DNA of 64,000 bases, from contig JAAVTG010000179.1 in NCBI GenBank assembly GCA_011947345.1, positions 124,001-188,000 of the forward strand. Direction: 5' to 3'. The translations under genes were made by a program, and so were the position numbers. Under the pieces are notes generated by a model. That model had not been told where the DNA came from. It searched no databases and was given only the letters and a program-made list of their open reading frames with translations. Within the stretch, counting starts at the first letter, position 1. Every line of letters begins with the position of its first letter. This document shows, in pieces, positions 31,401 through 42,231 of the stretch. The DNA comes from Phytophthora quininea. Its lineage: Eukaryota; Oomycota; Peronosporomycetes; Peronosporales; Peronosporaceae.

Positions 31401-34400
31401 GACGGCAACATCACTGGCAATGAGCGACAGACAGCTATCGATCGCTTCTGTCGAGAAGACAGCAATGCTTTCATCATGCTGCTGAGTACTCGAGCTGGTG
31501 GCGTAGGTATTAACTTGACAGCAGCGGACACTGTGATTATTTATGATAGTGACTGGAATCCGCAAAATGATCTGCAAGCTCAGGCGCGTTGCCATCGTAT
31601 CGGCCAGAAGAAAAGCGTCAAGATCTATCGTCTTCTAACGTCCAAGACGTACGAGCTGCAAATGTTCCATAAGGCTTCATTAAAACTTGGTCTTGATCAA
31701 GCTGTGTTGGGAGGGATGCAGAATGATGACCCCGTTGCTAAACTGAAAGGTCCAAAGAAGAAAAGCAACCCGAACGCGCGAATGTCCAAGGAGGAGATTG
31801 AAAATTTACTTAAACACGGCGCGTATGAAATGTTCAAAGAACAGGACGGCGAGGCGGAAGCAGCATCCAAAAGTTTGGTGAAGAGAGTATTGACCAAATT
31901 CTTAGTCGGAGTACTACGATTGTGCACGATCCGACGCAAAACGCTGATGGTAGCAAGAAGAACGCCATGTCCTCCTTTTCAAAGGCCACCTTCGTGAGTT
32001 CGACCAATCCAGATGAAGAGGTCGACATTGATGACCCGAATTTCTGGACCAAGGTGATCGGGCTGAAGGGCGTAGAGGAACAAAAGAAGAGGAGCCTTCG
32101 CCCCTGACAAAGAGACGCTGTCGACGGAAGGTAAAGTCATATTTGATGGACGATAGTGGGGACGAACTTACCACCTCGTCGCGTAAGAAGAATTTGTTTG
32201 GCGAAAGGCAAGCGAAAGACGAAGAGTTTGTCATCTCTGACGATGAGGACGAAGAGGAAGAGGACTATAGCGATGAGCCTCTAGCGAAGGACGACTTCTT
32301 AGGGATCAGTGGCACCAAGAAGCGGAAGAGATCGAAGGCGCCAGTTACGCCGATTCACACTCATATCGAGCGGATCGTAGAACTGGTGACAAGCTTTGGG
32401 TATGGCAGGTGGGACGACATGTTGCGCCATGCGCCTTCCCTTCAGGTATATCCTCTGAAAGAGTTGAGGACGTTTATCCAGGATTATATTTTGAACTTGG
32501 TGCGTGTGTCGACGGCGTTGACAACCTTTTCACGCATTGGGCTCGACTTGGAGCCTAGCCAAGTGTACATCGTATCAAATGTGCCAGCCCCTGCGCGCTC
32601 TCAAGACGCCGGTCCGCTTGATAAATACGCACAAGAGCTCAAGAATGCCTGTCGACGCTATCGGTTCCTCGAAGAAATGATGAAAGATATGGGCACGACC
32701 AACTTACTTGGCGTCGCGATTCCTCCCCGTCTGTGGGTTACCGATTTACATTCCCGAGCTGCTCGTCTCTTTCGTCCAAAGCTGCAGCAGATCGACACGG
32801 TGTACAAACTGAACCAGTTTGTACGCCAAAAGTTCATGCCAACAGCGCCCATCATTGCTCTAATTAATGAACTTCAGCTGGTCGGTAATGAAGCCACCGT
32901 TCAGCAAATGATTGACTCGAAGACGCTGCCACCGACCGCACAAGAAAAGGAGGAAAGTGCGCCAAAACCAGCAACTGACACTAGTAACAAAGCTGAAACT
33001 GGTGCTGCTGAGGCTTCAACGAATGATTCCAAGGCGGAACTCACTACGGATGCTCCTGATGTAAAGCAGACACCGTCGACTAGTACTAGTGAGACTCCGT
33101 CTGATAGTACAACCGATGCATCTACCTCGGAGGTTGTTTCAGACAATACTGCAGCTACTACTGCGCCGACTTCTTCCCAGAACGACAGCAAAAACGAAGC
33201 CACGAATGACGTTGCCGTCAGGGATGATAAGGACAGCGCTACAATAGCCAGTACAGAGAAATCGGATACTGAAAGCGTCAAGGAAGACAAATCTCCTGCA
33301 AAGGCTGCGTCAGCAAGCGAGCAATCTTCCGAAGCGGCGGCGAATGGCCACTCCCAGCAAAACGATGAAGCATCTGCCAAACTGAAAGCAGAACGTATGC
33401 GGGCGATGAAAGTTCTCCACTCGCCGCACGTTGACTCCCCAGAGTCTGTAGCTCCTTGGTGGATCTCTCGCGTGGACGACGCTCTTCTCATGTTATATGT
33501 ATGTCGCGATGGATGGATGAAGGGACGAACGTTGCCTCACCGGATGGCGGAGACGTCGACTTTGTTTGGGGACCGAGCGAAAGCGTTCGCGATGGCGACT
33601 TGGCCTTCTGTATCCATTCTTAACAGACGCGTTAAAGTCCTTCTGCACGTGTGGACATCTCCGAAGAAACAACGTCCTCAGGACATTGCGCCGTCGATCG
33701 TTGAAGCTTTGGCTGTGCATGCGAATTTGTCCGAACGACGACAGCAAGAGCTGTACTATCAGCAGCAGCAGGACCAGCATGGGCATTTACAGCAGCAGCT
33801 ACATCGCCAGCGCGCACGTCGCCACCAAGAACAACAGCGCGCTCAGGCGCGTCAGTACAACGCCTCTTTCCATGGCTCTCGCCACAATCAGTTCGCAAAG
33901 TTGATCTTTTCGTATGGTATCCCGGACGTAAGCACTTGTCGAGATGACCGCGAGCGTAACGAAAAGTGGCGCTACTTTTGCAGGATAGTCAGATGGGAAT
34001 AGGTCAGTATCCGCTGGAAGAGCTCCTCGCGGAAGCGCTGGACCTCGAGCGCGTCTGTCGTCAACGCATGCAAAGCGAAATGGATGCCAACAAAATCATC
34101 GAGCCGAACGAAGAGAACTCGATCTTAGGAGGTAAGCGCGGCTTCTGGCTGCTGACTACAACGCAATGCAAGCGGCTGCTGCATCGCGTGGACCTCTTCC
34201 GGCTGCTACGCACGGAAATCCTCGTGCTGCCGCCGGGTCAGCTCGTAGAGGTTGTTAGTCGTGTCGTGCAGACTCAGTCAACATCTACTGAGTTCCCTTC
34301 GTGGTGGAGCTCACCGCGCCATGATATTCTGCTGCTACAAGGCGTCGAATGCTACGGACTGGACGAACATTTAGCTTCCGTATGGAAATTGCCGCTGTTT

Positions 34401-35124
34401 AACTCGGCCAACACGTCGAACCTCTTCCCGACCACGACGTGGGTGGAAAACTACGTCACTTCCCTCTCGATTGCTTGTCGTAACCTCATTGCGAAGGCAC
34501 GCGCCTATCATCCGGAAGACGAAGAGTATGCGGAAGCAACCAGCGACGACAGAGTAGACGCACCGCCGAGTGAGTCGGAGGAGAACGAGCAGAGTGCAGA
34601 GTTTAAAAGCCGCATTCGGGATACGAATGGGATGCGGGAAGAGACCCATATTTCGCTCCGACTGTGCGTTTGCGGCAGCTCATAGAGAGCAATTCTGTCC
34701 GCGATAAGCAGGCAACAGCGCAGCCGAAAGCCAAGGAAGATAGCAAACCCAAAAGGAAAAGACCAAAGTGTCGCCGCCAGCTGAGGACGCAGCAGACTCG
34801 GATGCATCGGACCAAGAGAGCAAAAACAGCCAAGAGAAGCCGAAGCAAACGCCGAGTGCTAGTGATGCAAAGCTCTCTCGAAACGAAAAGAAGCCAGCAG
34901 CAAAGCAATCTGCTGACGACGTTATCGACTTGGAGGACGACGAAGGAGAAATTTCGTCACCTCCGAGCTCGCGCTCCGCATCGTCGTCTCCACAGGCCCG
35001 CAGCAAGACTTTCGGTCCTGCTGCTGCTGCGGCAGCTAAAGCCGAAAGACAGCAGCCGACAGATGTGCGTCCTTGGGATGTTATCGTGATCGATGACTCG
35101 AACGATGAGTCCGAGTCCGATTAG
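28434..35124 (+). CDS. CHD-type chromatin remodeler, CHD6-9/Kismet class
   Basis: The first exon may be only the ATG (28434-28436), with introns 28437-28522, 28601-28670 and 28778-28842; alternatively translation starts at 28526. After an acidic/basic N-terminus come chromodomain 1 (GFIVEKILARE ... EERFLVKWKTLSYLHTSW), split by a charged insert of about 150 residues, and chromodomain 2 (YFLIKWKALPYDDITWERED). The SNF2 ATPase follows with LADEMGLGKTVQT (motif I), VVDEAHRLKN (DEAH) and LLLTGTPLQNNVEELW. The helicase C half has LIFSQFKIMLDIIQDYL and RCHRIGQKKSV. A SANT-like region (SFGYGRWDDMLRHAP), Thr/Ser/Ala-rich linkers and an acidic tail end at 35124. Block order and wording (YHGSATARG, LAPKEETIIEVELT) match CHD6-9. 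About twelve frame changes trace to lost bases, mostly in runs of A, T, C or G. It slides nucleosomes in the nucleus (family knowledge). Confidence 0.9.
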
Positions 35125-35596
35125 TCGTCGCAAACCTGTAACAAGCCGGAAAATAAAGACTGTATTGTTGTTTGTCAATAGCTGCTGTCTGCAAGGGTCG
35201 GACCACAGAGATGAAGGTGCACCTTTAGCAGAGACAGATATCTGATCGAGAATCCAGTCCCAAGTCTCCATTGTGTCATCAAGGAAACCTTCCTACTCGA
35301 GGTTGCCTGTCCCACGTCCCGACGGCAATGCAAACTCTGCTTTCTACCTCACGCGCATCCCGAAGGGAGAATTCAGTCTGCCTGGGTCAAAGAGACACCG
35401 TCCTCTCTTCCTTCAGCTTCCGCGGGCACGGTACTCAACTGCCACAAGTTTCCGTAGCGAGAATAAGCTCGCGGTCGTTTACGGAGGGACTGAACCTAGT
35501 ACCCCCCCCAAGTGATCAGGACAAGCTTGCAGAAGGCATGTTGGGGCAGTGTTTATTATTCAATTGACCTTGTCGAGATCACAACTACCCTCGACA

Positions 35597-36358
35597 ATGG
35601 ATCCAAGCGACGACAAGCTGATGGAGGAAGCTCTCGAAATCATCGACACCATTGACTTCGAAGCTCTCTCGACTGCGATTGCTCCATCAGCGACAAACAT
35701 TGCTGATGATCTTCTCAACGAAGCGATTCGAGCTGTCCAAGCTGCATTCCCAAACAGCAACTTGGAAGGTCGTCGACAATCGGCAGCAAGAATGCAGCAT
35801 CAAGGTCAGCAAAATACATCTGCGGATGCGCTTCGAGTGCTGATTGATGCTGCCGAGAACGTTGAGAAGCCAAGTCCTGGAAGCAAAGGTCGTGTCCGAG
35901 TTCGTGAGCAGTTGATTCGACTGCGTGAGGTGGTCAAGAAGATGGAGACTCACCTAGAAGCTCTTGCGAGTCCTCACTCGTCTCGACTGGAAGCTTTAGA
36001 GGCGGAAGAAGGCAAGTCGATCGTGGCGGACGAGAACGACAGCGCAGCAGCCAATTTCTTCAGCGACGAGTCCAACGAGGCGGCTCTGTGGCGCAACATT
36101 GCAATCCAACAATTCCGTGCGCGTCGCGAAGCGGAGCACGAAAACGCCGAGCTGCGGGGAAACCTGTCCAAGCAGATCCACCTTGCGAAACAAGTGGAGA
36201 CGCTGCTTCGTTTGCAGCAACAGCATCACGTACGGGAAACTCATTCTGACTTGTTTACGAGTTTTATGATTGTGCCATTCTCACGTTTACTCCTTTTGAG
36301 ACAGGAAGAGCTGGAAGATCCGCCGCCGTCACATCAAGATGAAGAGAAAACAAACTGA
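35597..36358 (+). CDS. Small oomycete coiled-coil protein (M96-like)
   Basis: ATG at 35597, 253 codons unspliced. A probable 75-bp intron (36230-36304, GTACGG...GACAG) keeps the frame, so the spliced protein would be about 228 residues. It begins MDPSDDKLMEEALEIID, an amphipathic N-terminus, and has a central block LWRNIAIQQFRARREAEHEN followed by a coiled coil. That block resembles the N-terminal half of the oomycete M96/mating-specific protein family, without its later domain. The function is unknown and the family link is tentative. Confidence 0.6.
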   Translation: MDPSDDKLMEEALEIIDTIDFEALSTAIAPSATNIADDLLNEAIRAVQAAFPNSNLEGRRQSAARMQHQGQQNTSADALRVLIDAAENVEKPSPGSKGRVRVREQLIRLREVVKKMETHLEALASPHSSRLEALEAEEGKSIVADENDSAAANFFSDESNEAALWRNIAIQQFRARREAEHENAELRGNLSKQIHLAKQVETLLRLQQQHHVRETHSDLFTSFMIVPFSRLLLLRQEELEDPPPSHQDEEKTN

Positions 36359-36473
36359 ACCGCAGACGTTAGCCTAAAGGATCGTCAATATCCACGCCGA
36401 TCTTGCCATGTTCCTTATCCCTTGTCTATCTACAGCGCTTATATGCAAGCAGTATCAACTCTCGAGCAGCCAT

Positions 36474-37700
36474 CTACATGATATTGCAGCGCGAAGCGAG
36501 ACCACCACCGGACGCAGCTTGCTGTTGCTGCTGAGCGTCTCCCATCTTGACGGCGAACGCGTGGATCTTGGCGTACGCTCCAGCCAGGAACGCTGGGCAG
36601 CGCGGGTGGTTCACCACCGTCAAAATGGTCATGTGCAGCATCCGGAAGGCTTCCTGGAGCTGCGGGGAGATCATGTAGCGCACCCGCAGCACCTGCCAGT
36701 AGAGCACGAGCAGCAAAAAGTTGCGCGACGGCAGCAACATCTCGACGACTAGCGCAACGCCAATGGCCACTTCGATATTCGCAGCCACCTGCGGCATGCG
36801 GGTGTAGAGCTTGGCCCACTTGGCTCTCGTCACCAGCGCCGGCCAGCTCGGGTCGCCAATAATCCGCGCCGTCAACGGCACCAACGCCTTACTGGTGACC
36901 AAAGTGACGACCGCAGAGTCGTACAGTCCTAACACTTGCAGCAGCGACGACAAGTACGAAAAGAAGTGCACCATTTCCAACAGAAACACTGGCAGCAGCG
37001 CCATCGCGTGTGGCGGGGAGACCCAGAACACCAGGCAGAAGAAGAACGCCTGCGCTGCAGGATCCAATAGCAGTCTCTGTGCATAGCTGGCCTGCCATTT
37101 GGGCACTCCGTGGGTGAAGAACAAGTAGCTGGCGTGGTTAATCAGCGCGATCTTGAAGAAGTTGGCAAAGGCCAAGTGGCTCGGCATGAGAAAGGGCAGC
37201 CAGAAGCTCACGAAGCTCAGCAGCAGCAGCGACCGCAGCGCGAACTGGAACAACTGGAACATGCTGCGTTTGTCGCCAATCAGGAAGCTTTTCAGCGAGG
37301 CAGCGGGCGCTGCGGCTGAATTTCCTCGGTTGTTCATGAGCTTGGCTTCCACCAGTCGCAGACCCTCCAGCAGGCCGGCGTTGGCGCCTTCCTTCTTCAG
37401 GCCGTCCTGGTAGGCCCGGTAGGCGTCCGGATAGAGCCCCAGTGCATACAGAGCCGAGCCCTTGCGCGAGTAGCCCTTGGGCCAGTCAGGCTTGAGTGCC
37501 ACGCACTTGTCAGCGTCGCTCAGCGCCTCCTGCGCCTTACCGATCTTGAGCTGCGCTGCCGAGCGGTTGCTGTAGAAGACGTGCGCGTTGGGGGCGCTGG
37601 GGGCCAGCGACAGCGCCTCGGAGAAGCACGCGACGGCGTCGGCGTAGAGCCCCGCGGAGAAGGCGCGGTTGCCGCGGTCCTTGGCTTGGTCGGCGGCCAT
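36474..37700 (-). CDS. TPR-TMEM33 fusion protein with CaaX end
   Basis: An intact 408-residue protein. Residues 1-115 form three TPR motifs of the Sti1/TTC type (AKDRGNRAFSAGLYADAV; FYSNRSAAQLKIGKAQEAL; GYSRKGSALYALGLYPDAY). From about 140 to 370 there are four or more membrane segments with LLEMVHFFSYLSSLL and RNFLLLVLYWQVLRVRY, the TMEM33/Pom33/Kr-h2 fold of the ER and nuclear envelope. The last four residues are CNIM, a CaaX box that predicts farnesylation. TMEM33 proteins are usually about 250 residues with no TPR. A role tethering chaperones or clients at the ER or nuclear envelope is inference. Confidence 0.85.
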   Translation of the reverse strand: MAADQAKDRGNRAFSAGLYADAVACFSEALSLAPSAPNAHVFYSNRSAAQLKIGKAQEALSDADKCVALKPDWPKGYSRKGSALYALGLYPDAYRAYQDGLKKEGANAGLLEGLRLVEAKLMNNRGNSAAAPAASLKSFLIGDKRSMFQLFQFALRSLLLLSFVSFWLPFLMPSHLAFANFFKIALINHASYLFFTHGVPKWQASYAQRLLLDPAAQAFFFCLVFWVSPPHAMALLPVFLLEMVHFFSYLSSLLQVLGLYDSAVVTLVTSKALVPLTARIIGDPSWPALVTRAKWAKLYTRMPQVAANIEVAIGVALVVEMLLPSRNFLLLVLYWQVLRVRYMISPQLQEAFRMLHMTILTVVNHPRCPAFLAGAYAKIHAFAVKMGDAQQQQQAASGGGLASRCNIM

Positions 37701-38057
37701 CTTGTCGAATGATCGAGATTGTCAAACAGATCGGGAGAGGTACACTTTTCCGTACAAATCTTTTGTGCCATCCACAACAACAGAAAACACGTGGCCAAGC
37801 GCTTTGAACGGCGGGAAAGTGATCGCGCTCGGATGGGACCACTGCAACTTGGACGCATTGGATGGACAATGTGCAGCAAGCTTACTTTATTTACGCGGAG
37901 CCTCGCCTCGAAGCCCCGTTCCTCTAGGGCCTAATCTAAAAACTCTCTTTTCATCTTCATCTTGTTTTGTGTTGATACATTTGGCTTTAGGCCGCACGGA
38001 CCGTCGTGATGGAGCCAACGCGCGAGCGTTTGGCGTCCACGACGTCCACGTAGCCAC

Positions 38058-39188
38058 TTACGGACAATGCACGCATGCGTTTGGTGGGGAGTTGACGGAC
38101 GGGTCGTTCTCGTTGTTGGTTGTCTCCGTGGGGGTCGACGGCGCAGTGACCTCGGTGGGCTCTTGTTTTACCGGATCTTTGTCTGCTTTGGACTTGTCGC
38201 TTTTCTTGCCCTTCTTCTCGTTGCGGTTGGCCTTGTAGAAAAAGTCAAGCAGCAGACCGACGGCGTTGGCGTCGTCCACATCTCCCGACGAGTTCTCCGA
38301 GTCCTCGTCGTCCTGATATGTGCGCGGCTTTAGCGGCACGGGTCGGGATCGGTGGCCCGACGGCGACGGCCGCGCGTCGAACTCGTCCGTGGGCACGGGC
38401 GCTTCTTCCCGGTTCTCCTTGAGCTTCTTCAAAAGGCCGACTCGAGCGCCACGAGCTCCAGCTGGGCCTGCATGAGTCGCACTCTGGACTCGGGTGTGGG
38501 GCTGCAGGGTCGAAACACCTGCTTGCCGATGCACTCTCCGCCCGTGAACTTCTTGGTGATCCGCATGGGTTCGCAGTTGAGTTTCTGGGACAAGTACAGT
38601 CGCAGCATGGTGCCGCGCTCGAGCGGCAGCAGGCCTTCCTTAAAGTAGTTGGTGAGATGCGCGGCGTAGCGGCTCTCTTCCTCGGTCCACTTGCCCTTGC
38701 GGAGCCCGGGCCTGGCCTTGCTCTTGGTGGATCGGTTGGAGATCTTGGGGTGCGCGACCGCTTGGAGGCGGGCTTCTTGGGCTTCTCCAGCTGCAGAATG
38801 TGGTGCGCCGCGGCCGTCTCCAGGTCCATGGGCGGCTGCGGCTCGGTCGTGATGGTGTAGCGCTCCTGCGGGTACAGCATCGAGTGTTGCGGCTGCGGCT
38901 CGCGCTCGGGCTCGCCCATGGGGGCGGAGGGTACATGGGCTGCGGCACCCTGCTGTGCGGGAAGGCTGGCGGCGCGTTGGCTCGCGCGCTGGGGATGATG
39001 AAGCGCAGCGGCGCCAGCGTGGGCGGCGCCACCGACGTCGGCGGCGGCGGCTGCGAGCGCTGGAACAGCGTGGGCGGCTGCTGCATCTGTGGGAAGGCCG
39101 GCGCGGGCATGGCCGCCGACGAGGACGGGAAGCTGTTGGCGGCGTTCTGCGGCGACGAGCCCTGGTGGATGAGCGAGCGCATGTCCAT
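38058..39188 (-). CDS. Nuclear-type protein with WT.EE / PMRITKKF domain
   Basis: Start at ATG 39188 (MDMRSLIHQGSSPQ). A Pro/Gln-rich N-terminus and a basic patch (KPKKPASKRS) precede the conserved block RKGKWTEEESRYAAHLTNYF, then GTMLRLYLSQKLNCEPMRI and TKKFTGGECIGKQVF. A short coiled coil, an acidic segment (YQDDEDSENSSGDVDD) and a Lys-rich tail follow, ending at 38058. The block starts like a Myb/SANT repeat (KGKWT.EE) but continues differently; I recall it from oomycetes and diatoms without known function. Three frame changes each equal one lost base. Possibly a chromatin or transcription factor. Confidence 0.65.
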
Positions 39189-40866
39189 CTTGGCGACGAA
39201 GGTCTTGGCGGCTGGAAGGCGAAATGGCAAGCTTTGCCGCACACCACCGAGCCGACGGAGGACGCTTATTTTTCCCTCCGCTAGAGCACTTGCCACAACC
39301 CCACGAGGGTGGACGGGGCGGAGGCCGCGCATTGGCCGAAAAGCGCGCGAATTGACGAATCTGTCCCGATTAACGATTGTTGAAGTGAACTGGATCTGCG
39401 CAGCCGCAACAACTTCAACAAAAAAGAAGCAAAGTCTCCCGTGGCGGGCGCCGACACCGTCGCTGCCGAGCTGCCGCACAAGCAGTGCACGCTGGCGCTG
39501 CGTCCTTATTGCGACTGCATGGGCTTGATCGAAGGGCATGGGTGCGATCCCTCGATCTCACTGGATTGTTGGCCGCAGACTTCAAGCGCGGGGAGCCCGG
39601 GCTTTGCGCGAAGTTGAAGCGCCAGTGGAGATTGGTGAGACCGGCAGCGATGAGACAGACCCCGAGATGTCCTTTTGGACCAATCGCCGCGGGGGCAACC
39701 TTCGCAAGATCGCGACCACCCATTTTTGTGTTGCGCTTTGTATGCCGCACAGCGCGATCGGTGCACTTCTCGCGGGATTGTTATGTCAACTCGGACCTCC
39801 GCTTCGCCACGTGCGCGCGGTCCTGCTTGTGTTGCTTGCTTGCTTGCGCAGCAAAAGCGACCCGCCGTCGAAGACAATGCGAAGCAAAGACACCCATGGA
39901 GCTTGTCGCCCTTTGCTTCGTGTGCTTTCGTCCGCGGGATGGGACTCGAGGGAAGTCGAATAAAGGGCTTGTTGCTTCGCAAGCAACTTACATCCGCATG
40001 AACCTACCGGTCGAGTTGCTTCTGGTCCAGGCGAGCCCTGGCATAGAGCGAAGAGACCCGCGGCGGTGTGTGGTCACGACTTCAATGTCTGCCTGCTTTC
40101 TGCACCTTCGACACCTGCGCCGCGGGCCGTTTCTGAAAAAAGTGTAGTGCAATCGATGCGCACACCGATCGAGGCGCCGTGCGGAGATCGTCGGGGCGGG
40201 GCGCGCTCGGTTTGATATTGCCCCGCAACGGGTGCCACGTACCCTCGGCGGTGTATGTCGATCCTCGTACAGTACGCATATCTTGGCGTTTGTATGAAGC
40301 GAACTTCCACATCGAAGTTCAGTTGTTGAAGATACGTCTGCCTGGTCTGCGCACCGCCCTTTCCCACACCAGTTCCCGCTCTTTTCGTCGACGTCATGCC
40401 ATCGCGGTCACCATTGATTTTGAACGAATCACCGCGCGGCAACTATGCCAGAATTGCAAATCTACGCACAATGCGCAAACTCGAGGCACTTCAACTTGAC
40501 GTCCGATCTCTCTTCAGGAAGATGTGTAGGCCCACAGATGTTGATGCCGCAATGCTGGCAGCTCGCAGAGCAAGTCTCTGAGCAGACTGCATCAAGCCAG
40601 CAGCACTGCCGGAAGATAAATTTGGTGAATTCCTCGTGGAGCGTGTCGCTGATCGGAGTTCATCATCGCAGTTTACAAGCTGCAACCATTTCCCGGCAAG
40701 GCACACACAAGTTTCTTCTCTGTTGCAGGAGCTCCGATCTCTTGGAAGTGAGTATGTGTATCGCTGTTTTATCTAGTCGATTCCAGCAAATTGTTTTACA
40801 AAAAATGGCGTTCATTTAATTTAATGGCAATACGGCATGAGTATCAACGTGTCTGCAGGTTCAGTA
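39189..40866. other. Intergenic, no gene recognised
   Basis: About 1.7 kb, GC-rich at first. Overlapping open frames on both strands between 39485 and 40150 reflect base composition; none shows a domain or a plausible start context. It includes the promoter of the minus-strand gene at 39188. Confidence 0.45.
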
Positions 40867-41397
40867 CTAGTTGACGCCTTCGATGCGGGGCATGTTGATC
40901 ACGGGCACTCTGGACGACACTCGCCGCCGCTGTTGTTGTTGTTGCTGCTGCTGCTGCTGCTGGTAGGGCGCGTACCGGTAGTTGTGCATCATTTGCCCAT
41001 TGCAGTTGTGCATGGCCCGCTGAGTGCACTGCGCGCACGGGCACACCACCTCTCCGGTCGAGGTGTTGCCCAGCCAAAAGACCAGATCCGGCCATGGGAT
41101 CTCGTCGGTGCATGGCTCCCTTGACGGTTCCAGCTTGCCCAAGCAAAAGGCCGCTTCAGTGCTGCTGTAGTGAGGCACTGCAGAGTGCTGCGTTCCATTA
41201 AAGCAACTGCCTTTGGCGGACGTGGAACTGCTCGTCGGGAAGAAGCCCGCCGGGTCCAGCTCTAGGAAAGTGTCGGACGTTGAAGGCTCCAAGAAGGTGG
41301 CCGGGAAGAAGAAGGTGGAGACGTCTCTGCTGTCCCCGAAGCTGATGGGGCTGGCGTCGGGATAGGCCGTCGCTTGATTCTGTTTGTCCATGAGCAT
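40867..41397 (-). CDS. Unknown protein with polyQ tract and Cys-rich motif
   Basis: A conservative start is ATG 41397 (MLMDKQNQATAYPDA); coding probably extends upstream toward 41513 across one lost base, with no ATG seen there. The protein has hydrophobic-aromatic patches (FFFPATFLEP), a Cys-rich motif CPCAQCTQRAMHNC and a run of eleven Gln at about 40931-40963 encoded by mixed CAG/CAA codons, then ends PRIEGVN. This resembles a transcription co-regulator, but I recognise no family. Confidence 0.5.
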   Translation of the reverse strand: MLMDKQNQATAYPDASPISFGDSRDVSTFFFPATFLEPSTSDTFLELDPAGFFPTSSSTSAKGSCFNGTQHSAVPHYSSTEAAFCLGKLEPSREPCTDEIPWPDLVFWLGNTSTGEVVCPCAQCTQRAMHNCNGQMMHNYRYAPYQQQQQQQQQQQRRRVSSRVPVINMPRIEGVN

Positions 41398-42231
41398 GAG
41401 TTGAGCGGCTTCTTGGGCGAGAGCGGATTGAAGAGTGAGCAAAGGAGCTCGCAAGGCGTCGAAGCGTCGCGGCTTTCCAGCGCGAGGGTGGAAGGATGGC
41501 CGAAACGCTTCACCCCGAGCCGCTGGCGGGGTGTTTCAGCGTCACGTGGCTAGGTTCATCCGTTTTCTGAGCTGCACCGGCGGGCAATAAGCGATGGAGA
41601 CTGCGACGGACTAAATTTGTGGGGTTTCCGGTAGCTTCTCCTCCGACATGCGGCCCTGCAGTGCGGACACTGCAGTTTTCGACTCGAGCGCATGGTCGTC
41701 GTGTCGTGCAAACGCTTCATTTCACTCGGCCGACGGCGATATTGGGACACGCACAGCGTTTCCTTGAGATGCATTTCCCGAGGAAACCGATGGCGCCTGC
41801 GGTGGTGGAGTATGTGCACAACTTGGCAAAGCTAGCTCGTGCTATAACTTCAACATCGATGTTCGCTTTAGATGTGGTAAGTAATTCGATGTAATGTGTG
41901 CGCCGCTGAAATCCCAGCGCGTCAAGCTAACCTAGAGTCGAATAAATGTGCATTCGGCCAAGTGAAGGAACGCTACATACCAAAGGGGTCCACCAAGCGT
42001 GTCAGGAGCGCCACCACCATCATATTTGCATCTCAGCGTTCGACGGAGTCTTGCATCTTCCATTTTGGAAACGTGGCTGCTCTGGTGCAAAAGCTTTCCA
42101 AAGCTTTTGCCATGGTCCCGCAGGTATATCGCGTTAGTCACGTTTCCGCTGTTGCAGTTGTTTATCCTCCACCGCCACGTACGCCGAAACTTCACTGACA
42201 AGCTTGTCGCCAAGGTCTCCTTCACTTTACT
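41398..42231. other. Intergenic, possibly with the 5' end of the polyQ gene
   Basis: The first 120 bp may be coding for the polyQ protein. The rest, between two minus-strand genes, shows no recognised feature. Confidence 0.4.

Noticed and set aside
39485..40150. Overlapping long open frames on both strands
   Set aside because: GC-rich composition gives open frames by chance; no domain, start context or repeat supports any of them.
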